DNA of 30,367 bases from CAYGZA01 sp964354135 (GTDB lineage: Bacteria > Planctomycetota > Planctomycetia > Pirellulales > Thermoguttaceae). A program made the position numbers and the translations under genes. The stretch covers positions 1 through 30,367 of the forward strand of contig CAYGZA010000039.1 in assembly GCA_964354135.1 (NCBI GenBank). The letters run 5' to 3'. Under the pieces are notes generated by a model. The model did no database searches. It was not told the origin of the DNA and was given only the letters and a program-made list of their open reading frames with translations. Of this stretch, positions 14,623-23,736 are shown in pieces. Every line of letters begins with the position of its first letter. Within the stretch, counting starts at the first letter, position 1.

Positions 14623-17460
14623 ATGTCGCCCTTACCCGCTTCGCAATCCACCGGAGCCCCCAGCCGCTTTGTGGTCGGGATCGATCTGGGCACGACCAAT
14701 TCGGCCGCAGCGTACGTCGACACGGCCGAGTCGCCGTGGCGGACGCGGACGTTTGCCGTGCTGCAACTGGTCGCCCCGGGCCAGGTCGAGGCCCGGGAGA
14801 CGCTCCCCTCGTGCCACTATGAGCCCGCGGCGGGCGAGCTGGCCGGCGGGGCCCTCCGCATGCCGTGGCACAAGGAAGACCCCGGCCACGTGGTGGGCTT
14901 CTTCGCCCGGGACCACGGAGCGATGGTGCCCGGGCGGCTGATCGTGTCGGCCAAGTCCTGGCTCTGCCACTCGGGCGTGGACCGGACCGCACCGCTGTTG
15001 CCGTGGCACGGGGCGCCGGACGTGCAGCGGCTCTCGCCGGTCGATGCGAGCGCTCGCTGCCTGGCCCACTTCCGCGATGCGTGGGATGCACAACACCCTG
15101 CCGACCCGCTGGCCCGGCAGGAGATCGTGCTCACGCTCCCCGCCTCGTTCGACGAGATCGCCCGGGAGCTGACGGTCAAGGCGGCCGCGCGGGCGGGCCT
15201 GGCCCGGGTCGTGCTCCTGGAAGAGCCGCAGGCGGCGTTCTACGCCTGGATCTCCGCCCACAGCCACGACTGGGAGCAACGGGTCGCGGCGGGCCAGAAG
15301 ATCCTCGTTTGCGACATCGGGGGCGGGACCTCCGATTTCACGCTGATCCGCGTCCGCGGCGACCCCGGCGGCAAGGTCCGGTTCCACCGCGTGGCCGTCG
15401 GCGAGCACCTGATCCTCGGCGGCGACAACCTCGACCTGGCCCTGGCCCACGAGCTGGAGCGCCGCCTGGCGGGCGACGGGAAACTCGATCCGCGGCAATG
15501 GGCGGTGCTGGTCCGCAAGTGCCAAATCGTCAAAGAGACGCTCCTCGGCGATCGGGCCCCCGAGCGGCTGACGGTGACCGTTCCCGGCGGCGGATCGCGG
15601 CTCATCGGCGGCGGGCTCCAGGTCGAAATCACCCGCGACGAAGTCCGCCGCCTGCTCCTGGACGGGTTTTTCCCCCATGTCGGGCTGGACGAGAGGCCGG
15701 CCGGCCGGCGGTCGGGCTTCCAGGAGTATGGGCTTCCTTATGCCCCGGATGCCGCGGTCACCCGCTACCTGGCGGCGTTCCTCGCGGCGCACCGGCACGT
15801 GGCGCTGGACGAGCCGGTCGAATCGGCCGAGTCGGCAGGCCGCGACCCGGCGCGGCCCGACGTCGTCTTGTTCAACGGCGGTCTGTTCGAGTCGAGCGTG
15901 CTCCGCGGACGGCTCTTGGAGGTCTTGGCAAGCTGGTTCCGCCGGGAAGACCCGAAATGGCAGCCCGTCGTGCTCGATAACGATCGGCTCGATCTGGCCG
16001 TCGCCCGCGGCGCGGCGTACTACGGCATGGTCCGCCGCGGGCAGGGCGTGCGGATCGCCGCGGGCCTGGCCCGGACGTACTACGTCGGCGTCGAAAGCGA
16101 GCCACCGTCGGCCGTGTGCCTCGTCCCCGCGGGGGTCGAGCCGGGGCACGACGTGGACCTTTCTTCGCGGCGGTTCGACCTTTTGGTCTCGCAGCCGGTG
16201 GAGTTCCCCCTCTTGGTCTCCAGTACGCGGCTGACCGACAAGCCGGGCGAGCTCCTGCCGATCGACCGGGAGCAGATGACTCCGCTCCCGCCCATCCGCA
16301 CGGTGCTGCGGACGGGAAAGAAGGGCGAGTCGGGCTCCGTCTCCGTCGAGCTGCACGCCCGGTTGACGGAGATCGGCACGCTGGACCTTTGGTGCAGCGA
16401 GATCGACGGCCGCCGCAGTTGGCGGCTCCAGTTCGACGTCCGCCCGGCCACCCAGACCGACGCCGTCGCCCACGAGTCGGCGGCCGAGCGCGAGGGTTTC
16501 CTGGACGAAGCCGTCTGGCAGCGGTGCCGGGAGCTTGTCGAAGGGACGTTCGGCCCCGACGCCAAGGAGAAGCCTGAAGGGCTGGTCAAGCGGCTCGCCG
16601 GGGCGATCGGCATCGGGCGGAACGATTGGCCCGCGTCGCTCTTGCGCCGCATCTGGGAGGCCCTGATCGACCTGGAGCGGGGGCGGCGGCGGGGCCCAAT
16701 CCACGAGGCCCGGTGGCTGAACCTGTTGGGGTTCGCCCTGCGGCCCGGCTACGGGCTGGCGGTCGATGACTGGCGGGTCGCCGAGACGTGGCGCCGCTTG
16801 CAGGGAAACCTCGTCCACCCGGCCGCGATGTGCCGCGCCGAATGGTGGATCCTCTGGCGACGGATCGCCGGCGGCCTGGCCGCCGGACAGCAGCAGGCCC
16901 TGGCCGATCCCCTCTTGGGCCCGATCCGCGGGCTGCACCATCAGGTCACCACCGGCCGGGGCCGCGGGGGCGACTTCAGCGCCGGCTCGCACGAAACGGC
17001 CGAGATCTGGCGGTTCTTGGGCTCGCTGGAACTCCTCAGCGTGCCGACGAAGATCGAGCTGGGCGGGATCCTCCTGGACCTCTTGCCGCGGCGGAAGATG
17101 GAGGCGGTCCGCCCGGCAGTCGCCTGGGCCCTGGGTCGCGTCGGGGCCCGGCACCCGGTGTACGGCCCGCTCAACGCGGTCGTCCCGGCGGAAACGGCCG
17201 CGGCGTGGCTCAAGCAGCTTATGGAGGTCGTCGACGATGACCCAATGACTCACTTGGCGGTCATGCTTCTGGCCCGGCGGACCGACGACCGCTACCGGGA
17301 CCTGCCCGACAAGCTGCGGACCCAGGTCCTCGCCTGGCTCGCGAAGCGCGCCGCCCCGGAGCATTTCTCTGCTCTCGTCCGCCAATCGGGCACGCTCGAC
17401 AGCGAAGAACTGGGGCTGATCTTCGGCGAAGCGCTGCCCAAAGGGCTGCGGATCCAGTAG
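14623..17460 (+). CDS. Hsp70-like ATPase with long C-terminal extension (DUF3731-type)
   Basis: A 945-residue protein. The N-terminal half is an Hsp70/actin-fold ATPase with phosphate-1 motif GIDLGTTNS (19-27), a connecting LLEEPQAAFYAW segment, phosphate-2 motif CDIGGGTSDF (about 229-238) and an adenosine-like LFNGGLFESS motif. Canonical DnaK substrate-binding sequence is not evident. Instead there is a beta-rich segment (about 480-620) and then a helical C-terminal region of some 300 residues, as in the Hsp70 family proteins with DUF3731. A chaperone-like role is presumed; the client is unknown. I use the ATG at 14623, which yields the family's short lead into FVVGIDLG; a GTG at 14605 is an alternative. 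It ends 27 bp from the convergent bshB1-like gene. Confidence 0.88.
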   Translation: MSPLPASQSTGAPSRFVVGIDLGTTNSAAAYVDTAESPWRTRTFAVLQLVAPGQVEARETLPSCHYEPAAGELAGGALRMPWHKEDPGHVVGFFARDHGAMVPGRLIVSAKSWLCHSGVDRTAPLLPWHGAPDVQRLSPVDASARCLAHFRDAWDAQHPADPLARQEIVLTLPASFDEIARELTVKAAARAGLARVVLLEEPQAAFYAWISAHSHDWEQRVAAGQKILVCDIGGGTSDFTLIRVRGDPGGKVRFHRVAVGEHLILGGDNLDLALAHELERRLAGDGKLDPRQWAVLVRKCQIVKETLLGDRAPERLTVTVPGGGSRLIGGGLQVEITRDEVRRLLLDGFFPHVGLDERPAGRRSGFQEYGLPYAPDAAVTRYLAAFLAAHRHVALDEPVESAESAGRDPARPDVVLFNGGLFESSVLRGRLLEVLASWFRREDPKWQPVVLDNDRLDLAVARGAAYYGMVRRGQGVRIAAGLARTYYVGVESEPPSAVCLVPAGVEPGHDVDLSSRRFDLLVSQPVEFPLLVSSTRLTDKPGELLPIDREQMTPLPPIRTVLRTGKKGESGSVSVELHARLTEIGTLDLWCSEIDGRRSWRLQFDVRPATQTDAVAHESAAEREGFLDEAVWQRCRELVEGTFGPDAKEKPEGLVKRLAGAIGIGRNDWPASLLRRIWEALIDLERGRRRGPIHEARWLNLLGFALRPGYGLAVDDWRVAETWRRLQGNLVHPAAMCRAEWWILWRRIAGGLAAGQQQALADPLLGPIRGLHHQVTTGRGRGGDFSAGSHETAEIWRFLGSLELLSVPTKIELGGILLDLLPRRKMEAVRPAVAWALGRVGARHPVYGPLNAVVPAETAAAWLKQLMEVVDDDPMTHLAVMLLARRTDDRYRDLPDKLRTQVLAWLAKRAAPEHFSALVRQSGTLDSEELGLIFGEALPKGLRIQ

Positions 17461-17487
17461 GGCGTTATGCCTGGTGGCCCGACCCCG

Positions 17488-18177
17488 TCAGCGGAGCGCG
17501 GCCAAGGTCGTCAGGCCGATCGGCTCGCGGCTGGCGAAAGGCTCTCCGTACCGGGCCCCGATCGCCCAACCCCAGACGGCCGCCTGGTCGCGGAGCTGAT
17601 CCAGCAGCGTCGGCGGCCCTTGAGGCCGGCCCTCGATGAGTTGGCTGCGGTAGCACCGCAGGGCCGCCAGCTTCTTCTCCCACTGCTCGCTGATGTCCAG
17701 AATGAAGGCCGGCTGCGGGACGAGCCGCAAGTGGACGCAATAATAGTAGTAAATCCGCTCCGGGTAGTGCGGCTCACCCGGCAGATCGGTCTTGGTGAGT
17801 TTAGCCCAAAACCGGGCCGCTTCGATCAACTGGGTCGCGGCCACGTGGTCCGGATGCGCATCGACCCAATACGGGGCAAAGACCCACCGCGGCCGCGTGC
17901 GCCGAAACACGCCGGCCAGCTTGGCCCGCGCTTCCAGGGTGGGCTCCAGGCTGCGGTTCGGAAGGCCCAGGTTCTCCCGCCAATCCAGCCCGAGGATCCC
18001 GGTCGCAGCGGCGGTTTCGCGAGCCCGGGTGTCGGGGTCGCCGAAAGGGGTCGGCTCCCCGTTGGTCAGGTCAAGTACGCCGACCGTTTGGCCCTCCGCT
18101 TTCAATCGAAGGATGGCACCAGCCATTCCCAACTCTGCATCATCCGGATGGGGGGAAACGACCAGGACGTCAAGCAT
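17488..18177 (-). CDS. bshB1: PIG-L/BshB1-type N-acetyl-sugar deacetylase
   Basis: A 229-residue zinc hydrolase of the LmbE/PIG-L family. The metal-binding HPDDAELG lies near the N-terminus with the second histidine in WVDAHPDHVAA. The C-terminal half has the long YYYYCVHLRLVPQPAFILDIS segment typical of BshB1. BshB1 removes the acetyl group from GlcNAc-malate in bacillithiol synthesis; other PIG-L members act on related GlcNAc compounds, so the substrate is a family-based guess. The ATG at 18177 gives the standard MLDVLVVSPHPDD start; a GTG at 18189 would add four residues. It is a single minus-strand gene, convergent with the Hsp70-like gene and divergent from the small lipoprotein gene. 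bshA and bshC are not in the window. Confidence 0.82.
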   Translation of the reverse strand: MLDVLVVSPHPDDAELGMAGAILRLKAEGQTVGVLDLTNGEPTPFGDPDTRARETAAATGILGLDWRENLGLPNRSLEPTLEARAKLAGVFRRTRPRWVFAPYWVDAHPDHVAATQLIEAARFWAKLTKTDLPGEPHYPERIYYYYCVHLRLVPQPAFILDISEQWEKKLAALRCYRSQLIEGRPQGPPTLLDQLRDQAAVWGWAIGARYGEPFASREPIGLTTLAALR

Positions 18178-18339
18178 GGCATTGCTCACGGGTTAACCAA
18201 CCTATATTTCCCATTCTCACACGTTCCTTTGGCCGCCTCCTCTTTTCCTCTTTTCCGGCAACCGAATTGCTCTGGACTCGGGCCCATGCTTTTGGGAAAC
18301 TCCCGCCCCACGTGTCCTTTCTCTCAGGCGAATCCTAAG

Positions 18340-18582
18340 ATGTTCGGCGCCTCATCGAAACGGACTGGCAGGGCAGCCGCCGGCTGCTGGTGGTGGACCG
18401 CGATGCTGGCCGCCTGTCTCGGGCTGGCGGGTTGCGCACGCTTCAACCTTCGGGGCGACCCGTTCCCGGAGGACGACATCTCGGCCTTGTCGAGGCAGTT
18501 GCGCCCGCACGACACCAATGCCGAAGCATGGGGCGCCAGCAACAAGGCCCTCCAAATCGAGAACGACTTAGGATACCAATAA
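18340..18582 (+). CDS. Small lipoprotein of unknown function
   Basis: An 80-residue protein with a type II signal peptide: basic N-terminus (SSKRTGR), hydrophobic core (MLAACLG) and lipobox LAGC with the lipidated Cys at residue 32. The remaining 48 residues (FNLRGDPFPEDDISALSRQL..., ending ASNKALQIENDLGYQ) are charged and probably helical. Short lipoproteins with a GDPF motif and a SNKA-QIE tail seem familiar from planctomycete genomes, but their role is unknown. The ATG at 18340 is the only start that gives a signal peptide; the ribosome binding site is weak. The pyrimidine-rich stretch at about 18220-18262 lies in its upstream region. Likely anchored to a membrane facing the periplasm. Confidence 0.75.
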   Translation: MFGASSKRTGRAAAGCWWWTAMLAACLGLAGCARFNLRGDPFPEDDISALSRQLRPHDTNAEAWGASNKALQIENDLGYQ

Positions 18583-18788
18583 CACCCCTCCGCGGCGATA
18601 TCTCCCCAGGTCGCTGTCAGCCGGTTTCCCGGCCCTCGCTTTGGAGGTCGCCCCCAAACCGGGCCGACCGAGGCGCTTCGCGCCACAAAGCACCCCGCGC
18701 GTCGATCAGCACGTCTGCCGCCGCGCCGCAGCCGGTGCTAGACTGGAATGAGGCCGGCCCCACCTCCGCAGACGAGTGAGCACTTGCC

Positions 18789-19514
18789 ATGTCCAGTATC
18801 TCGACGTGTCCGAACTGCGGGCAGCAGGTGCTGATCCCCGGCGAGCTGGAGCCCGACGTGGAAGTCCGGTGCCCGATCTGCGAGGCCGAGTTCGCGCTCA
18901 GCCAGGCAATGGCCAATGCGGTCGAGGCCCCGCCGGAATTGGTCCCTGTGGCGCGGGTCTCGGGACGACGTCCGGACGCCGCTTCCGGCGGCCCTCCGTT
19001 GGGCGAAGCGCACTCGCCAGAGGACGAATCCGAAGGGGCGGCTCTCGGCCCGCCCGGCCCCTCTGCCCTCGCGGCAAAGGCCGGCACTTCGGATGACACC
19101 GGGGAGGACAACGACTCGGCGTCGGCGATGAAGACGACGGTGACCGTGGAGGCAGCGACGCAGATTCCGCCCGGCAATCCGGCGATCGACCTGGGCGCAC
19201 TGCCGCCCATGCCCGCCGCGGTGTGGCGCACTCGGCGGCCGGAACCTTCGGCCTTCCGAGGGCTCGTGAAGTTCGTCGGCCTGGGAGTGGCCGGGCTGTT
19301 CGGCATCGCCGTGGCGTATCTCCTCATGAGCCTGATCAGCCCGAAGAACTTCGACTACCTCCACGTTTGGGGGCGTGCCGAGCAGGGCGACTCGCAGGCT
19401 GAGGACCCGGCGTCGGGCGGCAAGGGTGCTCCCTCTCAGGAGCCGCCCAAGCCGACCACACAAGACCCCTGGCCGGGTCTGGACGAAAGCCGATTCTCCA
19501 GTCCCAAGTCCTGA
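18789..19514 (+). CDS. Zinc-ribbon, single-span membrane protein
   Basis: A 241-residue protein. The N-terminal zinc ribbon has CPNC (7-10) and CPIC (28-31). A long acidic, Pro/Ala-rich and probably disordered linker follows (about 45-150). One transmembrane segment comes next (about 160-185, FVGLGVAGLFGIAVAYLLMSLI) and then a hydrophilic tail of about 55 residues. Proteins of this plan are common in planctomycetes and have no known function; the ribbon may bind a partner in the cytoplasm. It is followed after 16 bp by the conserved unknown gene, so the two are probably co-transcribed. A TAGACT at 18739-18744 could be its -10 box. The 206-bp gap before it otherwise shows nothing clear. Confidence 0.78.
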   Translation: MSSISTCPNCGQQVLIPGELEPDVEVRCPICEAEFALSQAMANAVEAPPELVPVARVSGRRPDAASGGPPLGEAHSPEDESEGAALGPPGPSALAAKAGTSDDTGEDNDSASAMKTTVTVEAATQIPPGNPAIDLGALPPMPAAVWRTRRPEPSAFRGLVKFVGLGVAGLFGIAVAYLLMSLISPKNFDYLHVWGRAEQGDSQAEDPASGGKGAPSQEPPKPTTQDPWPGLDESRFSSPKS

Positions 19515-19530
19515 AAGGACCAGCTTCGCG

Positions 19531-20538
19531 ATGTCCCACGGACCGGAACCCCTGGCCACGCCCTCGCAGCCGGACCCGGGCTACGTCCGCGTGCGGGATT
19601 TTCTGCTTTTTGGTCTGTCCCTGCCGGAGCGTGCGTTGCGGTCCGCTTCCGGGGCCATTGCAGGGACGCTGCGCGAGTCGGCCTCGCTCTTGGTGCCGCA
19701 GGCGTTCCGCAGCTCGAAGACCTACTCGGTGCTCGTCCAGCAAATGCTCGACTTCCTGGCCGAAGACGTCGGCGGCGTCGAGCGTCCGCAGGACGCTGAC
19801 GCTTCCTCTCAGGTCCAGGGTTTCGTGGCCCGGAAGACCGTCGGCAATTTCCTGGAGATGGCCGCCCTGACCACGCTCCATCTCTCGCCGATGATGCTCT
19901 TGGCCGTGGTCAGCGACCTGGCCTACGGATCGCGGGCGTATTTGAAGGAGGTGGCGGGCGATCTGAAACGCCAGGGCGTGATCGACCAGAACTCGACCAT
20001 CGACGGCGTCGACGACCTGCTCGGGGCCGTGGCCGACGCGGCCCGGACCACCGCCGGCACGCTGGACACCCCGCCGCTGTCGCTGGACGGGCTGAAGCGG
20101 ACCGTCGAGCAGACCCGGACCGCGGTGGCCAGGATCGATCCAACGAAGGTCATTCCGCAGGCCGAGCTGAAACGGCTCTGGGACGAGATCCACGAGCTGG
20201 CAACCAAGCAAGGAGTGGACCCCCTGGCGATCTCCGGCGCCGTGACCCTCAGTTGCCTGGGCAAGATCGGCTCGCTGGGGCGGGGGGCCCTCTCATCGGT
20301 CACGGCCGCGGTGGTCTTGGTGGACCGCCACGTCTTCGACCACTACCGCACCGCCTTGGGCACGATCCGCGAGAAAGGAGTCTACGCCTCGCTCCAGGAG
20401 ACGTACCGGCCCTACGTCGCCGCCGTCTGGAAGAACTTCTCGCGGCGAAAGAGAACCATCACCGAGCGGCTCTTCTCAGGCGAGCTGATCGCCCAGGCAT
20501 GGCGTGCCGTCCGCGGCCGGTTTGGGGCCGGCTCGTAA
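19531..20538 (+). CDS. Conserved protein of unknown function
   Basis: A 335-residue protein with no recognised motif. It looks alpha-helical, with amphipathic stretches and one moderately hydrophobic segment (TTLHLSPMMLLAVVSDLAYG, about 112-131). It lacks a signal peptide and ends in a basic helix (NFSRRKRTITERLF). AAAGGA lies upstream of the ATG at 19531, somewhat far but the only candidate. Codon use and GC content match the neighbours, so it is a native gene. It lies 16 bp after the zinc-ribbon gene and 48 bp before copA on the same strand, which suggests one transcription unit. A membrane-associated role is a guess. Nothing in the sequence links it specifically to copper. Confidence 0.75.
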   Translation: MSHGPEPLATPSQPDPGYVRVRDFLLFGLSLPERALRSASGAIAGTLRESASLLVPQAFRSSKTYSVLVQQMLDFLAEDVGGVERPQDADASSQVQGFVARKTVGNFLEMAALTTLHLSPMMLLAVVSDLAYGSRAYLKEVAGDLKRQGVIDQNSTIDGVDDLLGAVADAARTTAGTLDTPPLSLDGLKRTVEQTRTAVARIDPTKVIPQAELKRLWDEIHELATKQGVDPLAISGAVTLSCLGKIGSLGRGALSSVTAAVVLVDRHVFDHYRTALGTIREKGVYASLQETYRPYVAAVWKNFSRRKRTITERLFSGELIAQAWRAVRGRFGAGS

Positions 20539-20586
20539 GCGATTGTCCGGCTGCGACGCCAACGTAGAATTCCGCAGAGGAATCCC

Positions 20587-22845
20587 ATGATTCAGGCGGC
20601 ATCCCCGCAGACCGAAGCGAAACACCAGCACGTCGTGCTCGGCGTCGAAGGAATGCACTGCGCCGGCTGCACTGCCCGGGTGGAGAAGGCATTGACCCGC
20701 GTTCCCGGCGTCGGCGCAGCCAGGGTCAATCTGGTGACCCGTCAGGCGAGCGTGGAGTTCGATCCCGGGCAGGCCGGCCCGCAGGACCTCGTCGCCGCGG
20801 TCAGCGCCGGCGGCTATGCGGCGTCGGTGCTGGCCCGGCCGCAGGAGTTCGGCCGGGACCTCTTGGAGCGGGAGGCGCGCGAGGCGGACGATTGGCGGCG
20901 CCGGCTGGCGGTGGGCATCGTTCTCCTGCTGCCGCTCCTGGCACTGACTTATCTAACCAGGCTGTCCGAGGTCGCTCTCGTCGTGTGGCAGTTCGTTCTT
21001 GCCACGCCGCTTCAGGTCTACGTGGGTTGGCCCTATTTCGCCGGCGCCTGGCGGAGCCTTCGGCACCGCGCCGCCACCATGGATACGCTCATCGCCCTGG
21101 GAACCGGCGTGGCGTATCTTGCCGGCCTGTGGGGCTTCCTGCACCAGACGCTCAACCTTCCGTCGGGCCAGATGGCGATGTCGGGGATGTTCTTCCCCGA
21201 CGCCGCCATGATCCTCACGTTCATCACGCTGGGCAAGTTCCTGGAGGTGAAGGCCAAGGGCCGGGCTTCGCAGGCGATCCGCAAGCTGCTCGATCTTGCC
21301 CCGCCCGAAGCCACGATCCTCGTGAAGGACGGGCCCCGCCGCGTTCCGGTGGAGGCCGTGCTCGCCGGCGAAACGGTCCTCGTGCGGCCCGGCGAGAAGG
21401 TCCCCCTGGATGCCCGCGTCCTCTCCGGCACTTCCAGCGTGGACCAGTCGTGGCTCACCGGCGAGTCGATGCCCGTCGACAAGCAGCCCGGGGACGAGGT
21501 CTTCGCCGGCACGATCAATCTTCAAGGGGCGCTCACGGCGGAAGTGCTCCGGCCCACCGGCGAATCGGCCCTTGCGCGGGTGATCGAGCTGGTCCGCCGT
21601 GCCCAGGAATCCAAGACCGACGCGGGCCGCCTGGCAGACCGCGTCGTCGCGCGGTTCGTCCCGGCGGTGCTTCTGATTGCGGCGGTCACGTTCCTGGCCT
21701 GGGGCGTTCTTGCGGGAGAATGGGACATCGCCCTGCAGTGTACCGTGGCAGTCCTGGTGGTCGCATGTCCTTGCGCGCTGGGACTGGCAACTCCAACGGC
21801 CATCCTGGTCGGGAGCGGTCGCGGGGCGGAGAACGGAATCCTCATCAAGGATGCCCATGCCCTGGAAGTGGCCGGCCGGTTGACCACGGTCGTGCTGGAC
21901 AAGACGGGCACGGTCACGCTCGGCCGGCCCGCGGTCACCGCCGTGGAGCCCGCCGCCGGCGTTACGCCCGAAGAGCTGCTGGCCACCGCCGCTATGGCCG
22001 AACGGCTCAGCCAACATCCGCTGGCCGTCGCCGTGGTCCAGGAAGCGGCCTCGCGCGGGATCGCGATTCCTCAGGCCGGCGGTCTGGAAACGCTTCCCGG
22101 CCAAGGCGTGCGGGCAACGCACGGCGACCTGACGATCCTCGTCGGAAACGAACGGCTGATGGCCTCGGCCGGTATCGACTTCCAAGGGCATGCCGGCGCG
22201 ATCGGGTCGTTTCGTGGGCGTGGCGAGACGCCGCTCTTGGTGGCCGCCGGGACGCGGCTCCTGGGCATCGTCGCCGTCGCCGACGCCGTGATACCGTCTA
22301 GTCGGGGAGCGATTGCACACCTGAAGTCGCTCGGCCTGGACGTGCAACTTGTCACCGGCGACAACCGCACCACGGCGGAAGCGGTGGCCCGGGAGGTCGG
22401 CATCGAGCACGTGGTCGCGGAGGTTCTCCCGGAAGAAAAGCAGGCGGTGGTCCGCCGCCTGCAAGAGTCGGGCCGGGTGGTGGCGATGGTCGGCGACGGG
22501 ATCAACGACGCCCCGGCCCTGGCCGCGGCCGATCTAGGCGTCGCAATCGCGTCCGGCGCCGACGTGGCGATCGAAGCCGCCGACATTGTCCTGGTCGGCC
22601 AGGACCTCCGTGGGCTCGTGCGAGCGATCGGGCTCAGCCGCCTCACGCTGCGGACGATCCGCCAGAACCTGGCCTGGGCATTCCTGTACAACCTGCTCTT
22701 GATTCCCGCGGCAGCCGGGCTCTTCATTCCCTTGTTTCATTTCCACGTTCCGCCCTACGCAGCCGCCGCGGCGATGGCCGCCAGCAGCGTCTCCGTGGTC
22801 GGCAACAGCCTCCTCCTCCGCTCCAAGAAGCTGCCCGGTCCATAG
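20587..22845 (+). CDS. copA: Copper-exporting P1B-type ATPase
   Basis: A 752-residue protein with all P1B-1 landmarks. It has one N-terminal heavy-metal-binding domain with GMHCAGC (C25, C28) and eight transmembrane helices. The actuator motif TGES lies near residue 292, the membrane metal site CPC near 395, the phosphorylated aspartate D438 in DKTGTVT, the SQHPLA motif near 478 and the hinge GDGINDAP near 636. It pumps Cu(I) out of the cytoplasm using ATP. The CPC motif and the GMxCxxC domain favour copper over zinc or cadmium. The start is fixed by AGAGGAA just before the ATG. It converges with nrdR after 58 bp. No copper chaperone or CueR/CsoR regulator is adjacent. Confidence 0.93.
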   Translation: MIQAASPQTEAKHQHVVLGVEGMHCAGCTARVEKALTRVPGVGAARVNLVTRQASVEFDPGQAGPQDLVAAVSAGGYAASVLARPQEFGRDLLEREAREADDWRRRLAVGIVLLLPLLALTYLTRLSEVALVVWQFVLATPLQVYVGWPYFAGAWRSLRHRAATMDTLIALGTGVAYLAGLWGFLHQTLNLPSGQMAMSGMFFPDAAMILTFITLGKFLEVKAKGRASQAIRKLLDLAPPEATILVKDGPRRVPVEAVLAGETVLVRPGEKVPLDARVLSGTSSVDQSWLTGESMPVDKQPGDEVFAGTINLQGALTAEVLRPTGESALARVIELVRRAQESKTDAGRLADRVVARFVPAVLLIAAVTFLAWGVLAGEWDIALQCTVAVLVVACPCALGLATPTAILVGSGRGAENGILIKDAHALEVAGRLTTVVLDKTGTVTLGRPAVTAVEPAAGVTPEELLATAAMAERLSQHPLAVAVVQEAASRGIAIPQAGGLETLPGQGVRATHGDLTILVGNERLMASAGIDFQGHAGAIGSFRGRGETPLLVAAGTRLLGIVAVADAVIPSSRGAIAHLKSLGLDVQLVTGDNRTTAEAVAREVGIEHVVAEVLPEEKQAVVRRLQESGRVVAMVGDGINDAPALAAADLGVAIASGADVAIEAADIVLVGQDLRGLVRAIGLSRLTLRTIRQNLAWAFLYNLLLIPAAAGLFIPLFHFHVPPYAAAAAMAASSVSVVGNSLLLRSKKLPGP

Positions 22846-22903
22846 ACTCACGCCGCTGCGGGCGGGTGGCACGGAGCATACCCCCGGAAGCTCGGGGCTT
22901 TGC

Positions 22904-23377
22904 TCAGCGCGGCGGCCGCGGGGTCTCGGCCAACATCGGCTTCAGCTCGTCGACGAAATCGTGGACGTCCTCGAACTGCCGGTAGACGCTGGCAAAGCGG
23001 ACGTAGGCCACCTGATCCAGCTTCCGCAGGTGCTGCATCACCAGCTCGCCGAGGTAGCGGCTCTCGACCTCGGAGTCGAACTTGGCCTCCACGTGGTTCT
23101 CCAGCTCGGAAACGATGGCCTCGATTTGCACGTCGCCGATCGGCCGCTTCCAGCACGCCTTTTCCAGCCCCTGCTTGATCTTGTCCCGGTCGAACGGGAC
23201 CCGCACCCCGTCCTTCTTTACGACCTTGATGCCCGTGCAGCGTTCCACGCGCTCGAAGGTCGTGTAGCGCCGCTTGCAGGCCAGGCACTCGCGCCGGCGC
23301 CGGGTGGCGAATCCGTCCTCGCTGGCCCGCGAGTCGAGGACCCGATCGTTGTCGACTTGGCAGTAAGGGCACTTCAT
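22904..23377 (-). CDS. nrdR: Transcriptional repressor of ribonucleotide reductase genes
   Basis: A 157-residue protein, the standard length. The N-terminal zinc ribbon has CPYC at 3-6 and CLAC near 32-35, followed by RRYTTFER and an ATP-cone domain starting around residue 49 (VVKKDGVRVPFDRDKI). NrdR senses ATP/dATP through the cone and represses nrd operons by binding paired NrdR boxes. The ATG at 23377 gives the invariant MKCPYC start; longer in-frame versions run into the palindromic repeat and are rejected. No ribonucleotide reductase gene or obvious NrdR box pair is nearby, so it acts at a distance. Confidence 0.95.
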   Translation of the reverse strand: MKCPYCQVDNDRVLDSRASEDGFATRRRRECLACKRRYTTFERVERCTGIKVVKKDGVRVPFDRDKIKQGLEKACWKRPIGDVQIEAIVSELENHVEAKFDSEVESRYLGELVMQHLRKLDQVAYVRFASVYRQFEDVHDFVDELKPMLAETPRPPR

Positions 23378-23417
23378 CGCCGAGCGACCCGCACTCTGTG
23401 CCGCGCTATATGACCCC

Positions 23418-23500
23418 GGGAGGGCGAGGCTCCTGCCGAGCCACATTCGAGACTGCCGGTCCGGCGTTTTCGCCCGGCTCGGCAGGAGCCTCGCCCTCCC
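23418..23500. repeat. Long palindromic repeat, 25-bp perfect arms
   Basis: Arm 23418-23442 is the exact reverse complement of 23476-23500; both contain the string AGGCTCCTGCCGAGCC or its complement. The 33-base centre itself contains GCCGGTCCGGC. There is no internal gene. The size (83 bp) fits a MITE or REP-type dispersed element. Confidence 0.85.
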
Positions 23501-23668
23501 AGGATCGCAAAACCCCACGTTAGGCGACCAAGGGAGAACAATAGTCCCTGCCAATAGTCTGGCCGTCTTAGCTTGACTCGTCAAGGAGCCGAGAATCGGG
23601 CAGGGCACACCAGCGGACCGGCTGACAGCGGCGAGGACTTCGCAGGCGGCCTTGGAGTCTGCCCCAGA

Positions 23669-23701
23669 AAACTTCCGAAGTCTTCGAGACTTCGGAAGTT
23701 T
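23669..23701. repeat. Palindromic repeat, 14-bp perfect arms
   Basis: AAACTTCCGAAGTC at 23669-23682 pairs exactly with GACTTCGGAAGTTT at 23688-23701 around a 5-base loop TTCGA. Each arm also contains the near-palindrome ACTTCSGAAGT. It ends in TTT on both strands, so terminator activity is possible, but no gene ends here. Confidence 0.8.
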
Positions 23702-23736
23702 GCGGACACCGAGGGCGGTTTTGGGATGGCCCCTTA

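Noticed and set aside
14632..17385. Long minus-strand frame opposite the Hsp70-like gene
   Set aside because: Antisense shadow with low-complexity translation; the plus strand carries the ATPase motifs.
22882..22897. Short CCCCG-GAAGCT-CGGGG hairpin between copA and nrdR
   Set aside because: Only 5 bp of stem and a short T tract; too weak to call a terminator.
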